Shown here: one piece after another, positions 12,147-24,695 of the stretch
Position numbering within the stretch: the first letter of the stretch is position 1
Layout of the letters: each line of letters opens with the position of its first letter
Source of the DNA: Hyperoplus lanceolatus
Lineage: Eukaryota; Chordata; Actinopteri; Uranoscopiformes; Ammodytidae
Assembly: GCA_026929865.2 (NCBI GenBank)
Contig: CM049404.1
Coordinates: 25,822,001-25,886,000 of the forward strand
DNA: 64,000 bases
Direction: 5' to 3'
Made by a program: the position numbers and the translations under genes
Notes under the pieces: model-generated
Database searches by the model: none
What the model saw: only the letters and a program-made list of their open reading frames with translations
What the model was told of the DNA's origin: nothing

Positions 12147-12243
12147 GTCTGTGCAGGTGAAGGTAGCTGCTTCTTCTGGAAGGCAGTGTGAGCTGTGATG
12201 TCTCTGGGGGAGCTGCTCCTCAATTTGGAGGAGCCGCCTTTCA

Positions 12244-12300
12244 TTTTATAGTCCCTTATTAGCATAACAAAGCCATGTGACCCAGGCAGGGCTGGGGTTT
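12244..12300 (-). promoter_or_regulatory. Promoter of the minus-strand HES5-type gene
   Basis: On the minus strand TATAAAA occupies 12244-12250, preceded by the shared POU-like ATGCTAAT. A short perfect inverted repeat (gctcctc/gaggagc) lies at about 12218-12237, between TATA box and ATG. Where the twin has TGTGGGAA, this copy reads TGTGACAA. Confidence 0.5.
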
Positions 12301-13723
12301 GTCACAATAGGACACACATCAATAACTCAGAGGTGAAGCAATACCAGGCTGACCAGTAAAGATAAAACCATTCCCATGATGTAAATCAGTCGGAGAATGA
12401 TAGGCTGTCAGTCTCTTATCAGGAGCCACTGCTTATCTCACACTCCAGTTACACTGGAGGCAGTATCTCCTGATGTGCGCCTAGGGAATAATTAAAGAGG
12501 ACTTGATTCATGTGTAGCATCTAGGGAAAGGGTATGACAAGTAATTATGTTACTATAGATGTATCTTGATTGTGTGGAACTAAGACATTTCTTTGATTTT
12601 AAATGATTAGAATTTGTATAGTTTTTTAATTTAATTTGCACATTTAGTCCTTTTAAATCCTTCATGCAAAAAGTCTCAAATACGCCATCCTAATACAAGA
12701 TATGTTTTACTTCTGCTGGAACCAAGTAGGTAAATGGGTTAATCTGTTTCTGCATTCATTTAAATGTCTGGTTTGTGTCATGAGACATCTTGGGTTTACC
12801 ATTGAGGTGTCTTTTAGTCCGACTAACTTTACCCTCAACAACACTAATCAAGCAAAGTGTGAAAGATCAGGTTCAGGTTTTCATACTACAGTAACACACG
12901 TTTTAAATATTGTGTGATCATAAATGTTCATTTACCACAATGCAATTGATAAAAAAGCTTGGGAAATTCAAACTCCTGAAGTCTACCCCACAGCGCCTTG
13001 TTATGACCCTTGGTGTGATGACAATAAAACTCCTGCTTGTTCACCCATGGCACACTTCCATTGTTGATTGAGGGTATTAAGCCGTGAGTCGACAGAGAGA
13101 CTGTGGGAAAACCAAGCCCGGACTCTACTCACACATCTACTGGTCAATAGCCCTGACCTCCCAGTCACAAAAGGCCTTTTCATCTCTCCTCTCAAACAAC
13201 AGCCAACAGCGGCACAGTGTGTGTGAGTGTGTGTGTGTATGTGTTTGTGTGTGTGTTTGTGTGTGTGCATTTGTGTGTGGTTGCACATTCACACAGACAC
13301 AAGACAGGCCAATTGTGCCTTTATTTGATATGCAATTATGTTATGTCTTGCCGTGATGCTGATTTTTGTTTCTGTGACCAGCTGCCACTTGTAGCCAAAT
13401 CTATGGAAATATGATATTTTAAGTTGACCCAAGCTTACATCTAGAAACTATAAAAGCCCAAATATAAAACCTAATTTAAAACAACAGAAACAGACACGTC
13501 TGTCTTTTCTTCAATCTTTAATTTATAGATACTAGGTGTTTTTCCACAATATATTGACAAATATTCAGGAAACGTTAACTTATCTTAAACTATAGGCAAT
13601 TTTCTTCAAATTAATTGTTTTGATCACTGAACCTTCAGTTTTAGTATGTAAGTCCCTAGTACAGATACCAGAGGGCACTGTTGCATCCAACATTACACAC
13701 ACACGCACACACGCGCACACACA
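12301..13723. other. Intergenic; GT microsatellites, no gene recognised
   Basis: No coding signal. It contains a perfect RBPJ-type octamer TGTGGGAA at 13102-13109, a (GT)n tract at about 13217-13280 and a (CA)n tract at about 13695-13723. The last one abuts the start of the T1R tandem duplication. Confidence 0.5.
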
Positions 13724-16700
13724 TTTTTAGATGAGGGTGATTGAGAATGATGTTGATCAGATTGATACTTTCGTTGGAAAGACTTTTACATTTCAGGACA
13801 GGATATTTAAAAGATATTGAGTAAGAATGTCCCTACTAAGACCAATTTAATATGAACACATACAAACAAAATCTATAAACTCAACAAGTACATTTAAAAG
13901 CTTTTCAATCAATTGTAATAATTCCAAACGTCATTGTTTGCTCATGGTATACATTTGAATACAATTCTGGAAATGGGCTGTGGTGTTCATTTTTGGCCTG
14001 AAGACAATGATATAGATTTTGGGTAGGAAGTATCCCCCGTAGAAGGCCAAGACGCTGAATAGTTTGGCAAAGACGAATGCAGCTACGGTGAAAGGGCCTC
14101 TGCTGATGAGGTAGACGGTGAAGAAGCTCATCCAGGAGATCATGTAAACCATGAGGCTGAAGGTGACACACTTGGCCTCGTTGTAGTTGGCAGGCAGGTC
14201 TTTGCCCATGTAGCTGAAGGAGAAGCAGAGAACGCTGAGCACGGCCACGTAAGCCAGCTCGAGGCACGCACCAGGTGAGAGGGTGTTACTGCAATCCCAC
14301 ACTATGCTGTCCACATAGAAGTCAAAATCCTTGGAGGGCCTGGGAGCGTTGATGGCCACGCGCAGAACCGAAATGACCAAGATGGAGACGGACACCAGGA
14401 AAATGGTGATCTCTGGCCCGTGTTTTTTGGCCCACCTGTCGTAGAACGGAGGCAGCTTGGATGCAAATTTGAATATGCAGATGACCTGGAGGGAACGCAC
14501 GGTGATGCAGGCCAGGCACACAGTGAAGCTGAACATGTATAGAGGCTGCTTGATGAAGCAGGCCAGAGGAGTGGGCTGGCCAAAGTGGCACAAAGAGGTC
14601 ATGGCAGCGGCGGTGAGGGCTGCCAGCATCAGGAGGCAGGTGCGGCCTCCGGCAGACTTGGCTACGGGCGTGTTGAGGTGGAGCAGGAGAATCAGAGCAG
14701 AGCCAGAGGTCAGGAGAAGACAGGCGGCCAGGAAGAAGAGCAGGGCCACAGAGAGAGGGTTGTCCCAGGTGAGCAGCAGGACGGTTCTGTTAAAGCACTG
14801 CTCGCTCTCCGGGGGAGCCCACTGCTCCTGCAAACAGCGCTGACATGTGGTTGGTTCTGAGGAGGGGAAACAACATATATATATAAAGAGATGTGAAACC
14901 TTGGCTGGGTATTTGTCATTCATCATGATCAAAATGTATAGTCTAGATGAGAAAATACACTTGGCACCGTAAATCTTTAGTGTCTCTATGGACAAAGCAC
15001 GAGCACTCAGCACCACCTGCTGGTCAACATCAAACACAGCAGCCAGAGTGTTGATTCTTTTGGTCGATTAGATTCCAATACAACTAAATACAGACGAATC
15101 CTGATGTAGAAAAAAGTGTGACTACAACTACAAAGACATTCATGCACTATAAAGTGATCGTGCTGTCTCTGTGTCCTGTCTGCTAACATCCTTGAAACCC
15201 TCTTGCATTTCAATCTGATTTTGGTTTTATTTTGTTCTTTTTTTCTCCCTTCACCCTTTACAACAACCTCCATCACACACTTGACACATGTATGGTGCTG
15301 ATATCCATATACTTTGATATGGTTTGGGTAAGCTAATGTTTGGCAGTTCTATGAATTAGTTCTACACCTTTCCATTTTTCCTCTGCTTTTAATTTTTTCT
15401 TTGTTTCTTTATGTTACCACTTATATTGAGGAATGTAGCATCGGGGCAGGCCTGGCAGTCGAAGCAGCATTTGTGTTGCCCTGTATGCAGCTGCCTGTGG
15501 CCTGTCTGGCAAGGTTGAGAGCAGATGGACAGCGGCACCTGCACACACAGCCAAGAGTTTGACAGTTTAACAAAGATTATATCTAATAAGGTAATCAAAA
15601 TCTATTTAAGTAAGAACATCTATAAGAAACAGAACAAAAAAGCACAGAAACAATCATACATCGGTCCAAATCTCATACAAGGTCCAAATATATATTTTTA
15701 GATACATCCAATGTTTCATAGTATTTTGGAATTCACTCAAAATGTATTGCAAAGTAGGTCTTACTGGGCTAGAAACTCCCGTGTGCCACTTGATTTGATC
15801 AGCATCAACTGTGAGCGAAAAGGGTTGTGGGCTGAAGGAGCCGACCTCTTTGACAGACCAGTTTGTCCCCTTCCAATCCCAGAAAATGATGTCATATCCC
15901 ATTGGTGGGTCTCCATTGACATCAAAGTACACAGGGGTGTTGCCCAGAGAGAATCGCACCTGCTTGAGCCATGGGAGGAGCTGAAGTGGAGAGGAAAATG
16001 AAGCATTATTGACCTAACAAAACAAAGTGCGGTACTGAGACATTGCTCTGCTTTGCACAAATACAAGTTTACATCTGCTCACCTCCCATGGATACAGCCT
16101 TTTCCTTTGGCACTCCCCAGAATCACAACCAAGTGCTTGGTGCAAAGCGTGAGCAACAGCATACACCGCTGTGTATACATTGAAGGAGGAGGTGAGGTCA
16201 TATTTTTCCAAAGGAAACCTCATCCTAGCGAGGCTGTACAGGTCTGTGGTCTGTAGACAGTCATTGCCTGTACTCAGGCTGACATTAGAGACTTCCTGGG
16301 TGTCACTTTGTTGCATTGCAGCATCGGTCACCCTTTTCTCAAACTCCTCAAAACCAGACATGGCTGCGTATTTGATGGATATGCCCAGCACTGTGCCTAT
16401 GGTGTGGATCCCAGGTAACCTTGATATAATAGAAGACGCTGACCAGTCGTCTGTGCCAATCCACACCTTACCTGTCACATTCTGCTCAATGACATACGGG
16501 AAGAAGTGCTTGACTATTGACTTGCTGGCAAAGACCACAATGGTGTCGACTTTGGTTGTCAGTAAGCTTTCCACTATCTGCCTCATGGTCTGTATTGTAT
16601 CAGCTCGGAATGATGGGATGACTCCCTGGTAAGCGATGCAAATGTGGTCCGGGACTTGCTTGGAGAGGCTCTGCATCCCCTCCAGGCCGTAGGCATTGTC

Positions 16701-19100
16701 ACTGCTTAAGATAGCGATCCAGGTCCAGTTGAAACGATTCAGGAGCTGGATAATGGCCGCCACCTGGTTCTTGTCACTGGGAATTGTGCGGAAAAAGGCT
16801 GGATAGAGGACCTTGTTGCCAAGCAATTCGTTCGATGCTTCATAGGAGATCTAAAATGAGCCAGATCAAATGAGGAAGGGTTTTATGGTGTATGCACGAC
16901 TTTTCATTTTATGTCATGGGGAATATGGAATATTTCAACGGCCACGATTAATAAAACGCTCCAGGGTACTTACTTGTGGTATGAGATAGGATCCTAGGAA
17001 ACTAGCCGGGGTGAAAGAATTGCTGCTGCTGTCTGGCCCTACCACAGCCACTGCCTTTTGACTGTTGTCATAGTCTGGGTTTGGGTCTGGGTCTCCCCTT
17101 GTTCCAGGTGTAGAGAGGCTCCTAATCTGCTGCTCCACCAGGTCCACTGCGGTCAAGTAGCTGGCTGGTTCAGAGCAGACGTCGTACAGCTGGTAGCCCA
17201 GCTTCACTCCTGGTAAAAGAGCCTGCGGTCCAGTGCTGTTGTTGATTTCTTCCACAGCAAACCTCATTGCTTGTAACAGGTGAAATCCATGTTGGTTGGC
17301 TGTACCTCTAGAAAATGTAACAAGTAAAAATTATATAAGGTTACTTTTATAACTAGACAAAGAGTGAGTTGTATTTGATTAGTGGAGTTGGAAGTTTACC
17401 GCATTGTAAAACTCACTCATTGCACCGACTCAAAGCGGGAAAACCGTCACTTGGTTCATCTGTGTTGTGTAGAGGAAAGAGTCCAGCAATGGAGAAGTTG
17501 CCCTGCAGTTGCATCCCGTATCCCACAGAGATGTAATCCAGCTCCCCGCAGGCTATCTGCAGCATCAGCCAGCCTAAGGAAAGTACCAAAGCACCACACA
17601 TGTCTATACTTTACCTCCACTGCCCACACGGCCACTGTGGAAGATCAGGCCTGTTACTGAGTGTGCGGATCGATGAACTGAGGTTGAGAGGGATGAGAGG
17701 GTCACTTTTTGCATCTCTCCGGGGAGTGTCGGTCGATTGAAGCATATTTGCATGTCAGATTTGTTTGCGTGTACTGCAGGTGAACCCCCGCCCCCACCAA
17801 ACACACAGACAGTAAAATAAATTTGCAGACATTTCACAATCCGTGAAAAGTGAGACCGTGTTGTTTCCACTGATCTTTGACAAATGTCATATAACCGTAA
17901 ACCAGAACAAACACAGAAAACTTGTGGATCAGTGCTGTTTCAGTGTATCACTGCTGTTTGAAAAATGATTTTGAGGAGGTAGCCTACTCTTGCCTTTTTC
18001 CAGTCATTTGTAAAAAAAATACATCATTTTGACATTAAAATGATGAGTTAACACTTCCAAAATATCAGTAATTCTAAGGTTAATCAAGAATCTGCAAGAC
18101 TGACACATTTTTATGTAGTTAATAAATGTCCAATGTGACATGTTTATAAATGTAAACAATGGGGTTTTATGTCTTTTGTTGTAAGGATTGTAATTTTGGT
18201 TTTTCATTTATGCCAGTTTTAGCTTGGGACATAATAAGTGATGTCCCTCCATATTGCTACCCTAGAAACAAGGTTAAATGATGTCTGCTTAGAAAAACTT
18301 TCATTTGGCAATTTCCATCTCTACTTAACAAAAGTCTAACAAATAGAGTAAGCATGTGCAACACATTTCTAAGCCAATCACAGCACACATTGCACTTGTC
18401 AAAGCAGGGAAAGCAAAGGTGTCATAAATAAAATTGATAACATTAAATATGAAATGTGTTCCATTTGGTTGAGATAGTTTCAGACCCTGGTGATGTTCTC
18501 AGTGATTCACTGGCCCCTGTGCAGGTGTAGCTGGATTTGCATTTTGGTTGATATTTGAGGCTCATTTTGTCAAACACGCTTGTTGTACAAACATACCATT
18601 TGCTTGATGGTGACCTACGTCCTGGACACAAACCCATTGTTTTGAAAATAATCTTGTGCATTTCGTTCACCGCTGTATAATGGAAGCAAATGTAAATTTC
18701 CATGTCTGCACAAAGATTTGAGTGAAAATATTTGCCTTGCAAGCTTTCCCATTTTCAACAGATTTGTTTTTTGTAATATAGAATTTTTCTATTACATGTC
18801 AACTTGCAGTTGATTAAATTAATGCTTACTTTGTCTTTCATGAAGGTTTCATTAAACAATTATGTCGGAGTAACTACCCATGTTTCTTCTTAGTAACAGC
18901 AATAGCTGAGACAGTTAATCAGTGGATTCAGATAAAACATTTAAATAACAATACTTTAGCTGATACAACACAATTCACACCATTGAAGTCTACGTAACAG
19001 CTCAATATACAGTACAACATAACCATTACCATAGATGAATAGTTTGAGGAATGGCAATGGCTGGTAATTTATTTGAATTTTTACACCCCAATAAATACAT
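13724..19100 (-). repeat. Direct tandem duplication, unit 1 (T1R gene plus flanks)
   Basis: Sequence from 13724 to about 19090 matches 19444 to about 26235 in the same orientation. The gene body is nearly identical between units, while the 5' flank (about 18-19.1 versus 25-26.2 kb) shows many more substitutions and indels. Both units begin next to a CA microsatellite. Confidence 0.9.
13931..17601 (-). CDS. T1R-family taste receptor, class C GPCR (T1R2/T1R1-like), intact copy
   Basis: Six minus-strand exons: 17417-17601, 16974-17307, 16083-16850, 15765-15980, 15421-15538, 13931-14856. All have GT-AG sites and consistent phase, giving 848 residues, normal for T1Rs. The N-terminus has a hydrophobic signal peptide. 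A Venus-flytrap ligand-binding domain spans about 25-490 (MRFAVEEINNST; FRTIPSDKNQ; FNWTWIAIL). A nine-Cys-type cysteine-rich domain (CCFDCQACPDATF) precedes seven transmembrane helices from about 575. The final loop and helix carry NYNEAKCVTFS and GGYFLPK. T1Rs work as heterodimers with T1R3 in taste cells, sensing amino acids or sugars; fish T1R2s mostly respond to amino acids. The ending (HFQNCIQMYTM) suggests T1R2, while parts of the flytrap domain resemble T1R1, so no symbol is given. Confidence 0.92.
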
Positions 19101-19236
19101 TTTTGATTTGGATTTTATATGTTTATATGATCTTAATGTTTCAATTCAATTCCATTACATGTTTTATTGTTTTTTCTCCAACTTTACTTTGATTGAATTT
19201 CCTTGTTCATTCACGCAAGAACACATGCACCCACCC
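17602..19236. other. 5' flank of the first T1R gene; no further gene recognised
   Basis: AT-rich non-coding DNA matching 24696-26235 in the second duplication unit with moderate divergence. It presumably contains the receptor promoter. No clear TATA box was identified. Confidence 0.5.
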
Positions 19237-19344
<108 letters not shown>

Positions 19345-19563
19345 TTATTCAGTTTTTTGTTTTGTTTAGAAATGTACTCAATACAACCAATACAACCACA
19401 GGCTTTATTAGGAATACATGAGACGAAAACATCAGTTTGAACATTTTTAGATGAGGGTGATTTTGAGAATGCTGTTGATCGGATTGATACTTTCGTTGTA
19501 AAGACTTTTACATTTTAGGGCAGGATATTTAAAGATCTTGAGTAAGAATGTCCCTGCTAAGAC

Positions 19564-19676
19564 CAATTTAATTAGCCTAGCATTTCCAGACCTGCCACTA
19601 GGCGCTGGCAAATTAAATGTGCTGCGCCTCTATCGTTCAAAATATCAGGGTCTGGATTTCCAGGATACAATTTAAT
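19564..19676. mobile_element. 95-bp MITE-like insertion with 9-bp target duplication
   Basis: The insert 19573-19667 is flanked by caatttaat on both sides (19564-19572, 19668-19676). Unit 1 has a single caatttaat at the matching place (about 13843-13851), so the empty site is directly visible. The ends are imperfect inverted repeats (TAGCCTAGCATTTCCAGACC versus reverse-complemented TATCCTGGAAATCCAGACC). An 8-9 bp duplication suggests a hAT-like or Merlin-like source. Confidence 0.8.
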
Positions 19677-19715
19677 ATGAACACATACACAAAACATTTC
19701 TATAATCTCAGGAAG

Positions 19716-20972
19716 TAGGGGAGAGTGGGGTAAAGTGAGACACTTTTTACACTTGCTCCCCTCTAAGCAAGCTAAAATGATTTATCAGTAAAATGTACAC
19801 ATTCCCATTAATTCAGGATGTTTCCTAGCAATGGTAATTATCAGAATGTATTCAGGACGAAGGGCAGTGAAAATATGATTGTTTTAAAAAGTTGTCTTGT
19901 GTCTCACTTTACCCCAGCTGAGGGGTAAACTGAAATAGACCAGAGAAATCAAGGGGGGAAACTGATCCACTTACTTTTTCCACCATAAAACTACCATAAC
20001 AACACATGTTGTAACAGTTAGAATCCTGGCAGCTGGCTTGAAAACCACATATTCCAGAACTAATGTCGGACTAGTAACAGAATCATGGGGTTTGGTCAAC
20101 TAAGCACATTTTGTTTCTAACCACTTGAAAGTAACTCTGATCAAATACAATATATCATTCATAATGTTTTAATTAACATTCAAATGACAGATAGAACCAG
20201 TTAGATTAAAACACAGTTTGGGGGTCAGAACACAGGAACCTTTAGTGCCAGCTAGTGTCTGGGGACCAGAGCAAAGGACAATCAGAACCAGTTGGAACAG
20301 TCTGGGACTCAGAACACAGGACTTTTTCCATCTTTTGAGTATTTGATTAATATTTTTCTGCATTTGTTTTATTGGGATCATTCATTAGACTCCATTGATG
20401 TTAAAGGTCATTCTCCTGTTCCCCACATACATACCTGCCAAACCATGCCCTTGCTGACACCCCTTCAACCATTCAACCCCCACCTCCGGCCCGCATTGTC
20501 TTTCGTCTTAACCAAACTAGTCTCCTTGCTATCTTTAATATAATGGATTTATTAAAAGAGGGCATAGACACTGTCTCACTTTACCCCACAGCATTTGTCT
20601 CGCTTAACCCCACCGCCATAATTTGAGAAAAAACTACCTCTCTTAGCAATTCAGGCTAATCTTCAGTTATCATCATCACATGGTTTCACATGTTGGTAGT
20701 TAATCAACATGTATGATAGAAGTTTTTCTACCTGAATCAATTTGCTTTGGAACAACAGTTGATTAAGTTGACAGCAAGAAATAGTACTTTTACATGCAAA
20801 AAAAATATTTTTGTGAAAACAACAGCACTATGAGGTACTCTCCTTCATGGCTAAGGTTAAATGGGAGGGGCTTGAAAACGTAATGCTCACATGACCAAAA
20901 ATGTGTTCCGTTGCCTAGATACAGGGGGTGTATCACATTACCCGATGTCTCACATTACCTCGTTCTCCCCTA
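19716..20972. mobile_element. 1.25-kb non-autonomous DNA element with TA target duplication
   Basis: The element 19718-20970 starts GGGGAGAGTGGGGTAAAG and ends TACCTCGTTCTCCCC. The ends are about 25-bp imperfect terminal inverted repeats, flanked by TA on both sides. Unit 1 has the uninterrupted site aagTAcattt near 13889, proving insertion after the tandem duplication. Internally the motif 'tgtctcactttacccca' or close variants recurs near 19899, 20571 and 20947. No transposase frame is present. The TA duplication points to a Tc1/mariner-type mobiliser, which is inferred. Confidence 0.82.
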
Positions 20973-21040
20973 CATTTAAAAGTGAAACCTGTGTTCATTA
21001 CACTTCAACACTTTTACATCAACTGTAATAATTCCAAACG

Positions 21041-24000
21041 TCATTGTTTGCTCATGGTATACATTTGAATGCAATTCTGGAAATGGGCTGTGGTGTTCAT
21101 TTTTGGCCTGAAGACAATGATATAGATTTTGGGTAGGAAGTATCCCCCGTAGAAGGCCAAGACGCTGAATAGTTTGGCAAAGACGAATGCAGCTACGGTG
21201 AAAGGGCCTCTGCTGATGAGGTAGACGGTGAAGAAGCTCATCCAGGAGATCATGTAAACCATGAGGCTGAAGGTGACACACTTGGCCTCGTTGTAGTTGG
21301 CTGGCAGGTCTTTGCCCATGTAGCTGAAGGAGAAGCAGAGAACGCTGAGCACGGCCATATAAGCCAGCTCGAGGCACGCACCAGGTGAGAGGGTGTTACT
21401 GCAATCCCACACTATGCTGTCCACGTAGAAGTCAAAATCCTTGGAGGGCCTGGGAGCGTTGATGGCCACGCGCAGCACCGAAATGACCAAGATGGAGACG
21501 GACACCAGGAAAATGGTGATCTCTGGCCCGTGTTTTTTGGCCCACCTGTCATAGAACGGAGGCAGCTTGGATGCAAATTTGAATATGCAGATGACCTGGA
21601 GGGAATGCACGGTGATGCAGGCCAGGCACACAGTGAAGCTGAACATGTATAGAGGCTGCTTGATGAAGCAGGCCAGAGGAGTGGGCTGGCCAAAGTGGCA
21701 CAAAGAGGTCATGGCAGCGGCGGTGAGGGCTGCCAGCATCAGGAGGCAGGTGCGGCCTCCGGCAGACTTGGCTACGGGCGTGTTGAGGTGGAGCAGGAGA
21801 ACCAGAGCAGAGCCAGAGGTCAGGAGAAGACAGGCGGCCAGGAAGAAGAGCAGGGCCACAGAGAGAGGGTTGTCCCAGGTGAGCAGCAGGACGGTTCTGT
21901 TAAAGCACTGCTCGCTCTCCGGGGGAGCCCACTGCTCCTGCAAACAGCGCTGACATGTGGTTGGTTCTGAGGAGGGGAAACAACATATATATATAAAGAG
22001 ATGTGAAACCTTGGCTGGGTATTTGTCATTCATCATGATCAAAATGTATAGTCTAGATGAGAAAATACACTTGGCACAGTGACTCTTTAGTGTCTCTATG
22101 GACAAAGCACTCAGCACCACCTGCTGGTCAACATCAAACACAGCAGCCAGAGTGTTGATTCTTTTGGTCGATTAGATTCCAATACAACTAAAATAGACAA
22201 ATCCTGATGTAGAAAAAAGTGTGACTACAACTACAAAGACATTCATGCACTATAAAGTGATCGTGCTGTCTCTGTGTCCTGTCTGCTAACATCCTTGAAA
22301 CCCTCTTGCATTTCAATCTGATTTTGGTTTTATTTTGTTCTTTTTTTCTCCCTTCACCCTTTACAACAACCTCCATCACACACTTGACACATGTATGGTG
22401 CTGATATCCATATACTTTGATATGGTTTGGGTAAGCTAATGTTTGGCAGTTCTATGAATTAGTTCTACACCTTTCCATTTTTCCTCTGCTTTTAATTTTT
22501 TCTTTGTGTCTTTATGTTACCACTTATATTGAGGAATGTAGCATCGGGGCAGGCCTGGCAGTCGAAGCAGCATTTGTGTTGCCCTGTATGCAGCTGCCTG
22601 TGGCCTGTCTGGCAAGGTTGAGAGCAGATGGACAGCGGCACCTGCACACACAGCCAAGAGTTTGACAGTTTAACAAAGATTATATTTAATAAGGTAATCA
22701 AAATCTATTTAAGTAAGAACATCTATAAGAAACAGAACAAAAAAGCACAGAAACAATCATACAAATCTCATACAAGGTCCAAATATATATTTTTAGATAC
22801 ATCCAATGTTTCATAGTATTTTGGAATTCACTCAAAATGTAATGCAAAGTAGGTCTTACTGGGCTAGAAACTCCCGTGTGCCACTTGATTTGATCAGCAT
22901 CAACTGTGAGCGAAATGGGTTGTGGGCTGAAGGAGCCGACCTCTTTGACAGACCAGTTCGTCCCCTTCCAATCCCAGAAAATGATGTCATATCCCATTGG
23001 TGGGTCTCCATTGACATCAAAGTACACAGGGGTGTTGCCCAGAGAGAATCGCACCTGCTTGAGCCATGGGAGGAGCTGAAGTGGAGAGGAAAATTAAGCA
23101 TTATTGACCTAACAAAACAAAGTGCGGTACTGAGACATTGCTCTGCTTTGCACAAATACAAGTTTACATCTGCTCACCTCCCATGGATACAGCCTTTTCC
23201 TTTGGCACTCCCCAGAATCACAACCAAGTGCTTGGTGCAGAGCGTGAGCAACAGCATACACTGCTGTGTATACAGTGAAGGTGAAGGTGAGGTCATATTT
23301 TTCCAATGGAAACCTCATCCTAGCGAGGCTGTACAGGTCTGTGGTCTGTAGACAGTCATTGCCTGTACTCAGGCTGACATTAGAGACTTCCTGGGTGTCA
23401 CTTTGTTGCATTGCAGCGTCGGTCACCCTTTTCTCAAACTCCTCAAAACCAGACATGGCTGCGTATTTGATGGATATGCCCAGCACTGTGCCTATGGTGT
23501 GGATCCCAGGTAACCTTGATATAATAGAAGACGCTGACCAGTCGTCTGTGCCAATCCACACCTTACCTGTCACATTCCGTTCAATGACATACGGGAAGAA
23601 GTGCTTGACTATTGACTTGCTGGCAAAGACCACAATGGTGTCGACTTTGGTTGTCAGTAAGCTTTCCACTATCTGCCTCATGGTCTGTATTGTATCAGCT
23701 CGGAATGATGGGATGACTCCCTGGTAGGCGATGCAAATGTGGTCCGGGACTTGCTTGGAGAGGCTCTGCATCCCCTCCAGGCCGGAGGCATTGTCACTGC
23801 TTAAGATAGCGATCCAGGTCCAGTTGAAACGATTCAGGAGCTGGATAATGGCCGCCACCTGGTTCTTGTCACTGGGAATTGTGCAGAAAAAGGCTGGATA
23901 GAGGACCTTGTTGCCAAGCAATTCGTTCGATGCTTCATAGGAGATCTAAAATGAGCCAGATCAAATGAGGAAGGGTTTTATGGTGTATGCACGACTTTTC

Positions 24001-24695
24001 ATTTTATGTCATGGGGAATATGGAATATTTCAACGGCCACGATTAATAAAACGCTCCAGGGTACTTACTTGTGGTATGAGATAGGATCCTAGGAAACTAG
24101 CCGGGGTGAAAGAATTGCTGCTGCTGTCTGGCCCTACCACAGCCACTGCCTTTTGACTGTTGTCATAGTCTGGGTTTGGGTCTGGGTCTCCCCTTGTTCC
24201 AGGTGTAGAGAGGCTCCTAATCTGCTGCTCCACCAGGTCCACTGCGGTCAAGTAGCTGGCTGGTTCAGAGCATACGTCGTACAGCTGGTAGCCCAGCTTC
24301 ACTCCTGGTAAAAGAGCCTGAGGTCCAGTGCTGTTGTTGATTTCTTCCACAGCAAACCTCATTGCTTGTAACAGGTGAAATCCATGTTGGTTGGCTGTAC
24401 CTCTAGAAAATGTAACAAGTAAAAATGATATAAGGTTACTTTTATAACTAGACAAAGAGTGAGTTGTATTTGATTAGTGGAGTTGGAAGTTTACCACATT
24501 GTAAAACTCACTCATTGCACCGACTCAAAGCGGGAAAACCGTCACTTGGTTCATCTGTTTGTGTAGAGGAAAGAGTCCAGCAATGGAGAAGTTGCCCTGC
24601 AGTTGCATCCCGTATCCCATAGAGATGTATTCCAGCTCCCCGCAGGTTATCTGCAGCAACAGCCAGCCTAAGGAAAGTACCAAAGCACCACACAT
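21041..24695 (-). CDS. T1R-family taste receptor, second tandem copy, exon 1 frameshifted (possible recent pseudogene)
   Basis: Exons on the minus strand: 24512-24695, 24069-24402, 23178-23945, 22860-23075, 22524-22641, 21041-21966. Exons 2-6 have exactly the lengths of the first copy and stay open, including cysteine-rich and seven-helix domains, with only scattered substitutions (for example Arg to Cys in the FRTIPSDKNQ segment). Exon 1 is 184 nt instead of 185: one base is missing near 24558-24559, so the ATG at 24695 leads to a stop after about 60 codons. An ATG at 24723 in another frame is open through exon 1 and rejoins the receptor frame after the deletion, which would replace the signal peptide and first flytrap strand with unrelated residues. 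It may be a young pseudogene, a segregating allele or an assembly error. Confidence 0.85.

Larger units (their letters stand above)
11267..12300 (-). repeat. Inverted duplication, right arm (HES5-type gene)
   Basis: Reverse-complement counterpart of 8352-9361. The 3' UTR side carries an extra duplicated fragment: a block around 11484-11575 recurs at about 11184-11260 with substitutions, so this arm was rearranged after copying. Confidence 0.88.

Noticed and set aside
14457..14860. Plus-strand frames over T1R exon 6 (also 21567-21970, 16171-16632, 23266-23727)
   Set aside because: They are antisense shadows of the receptor exons and recur only because the exons are duplicated.
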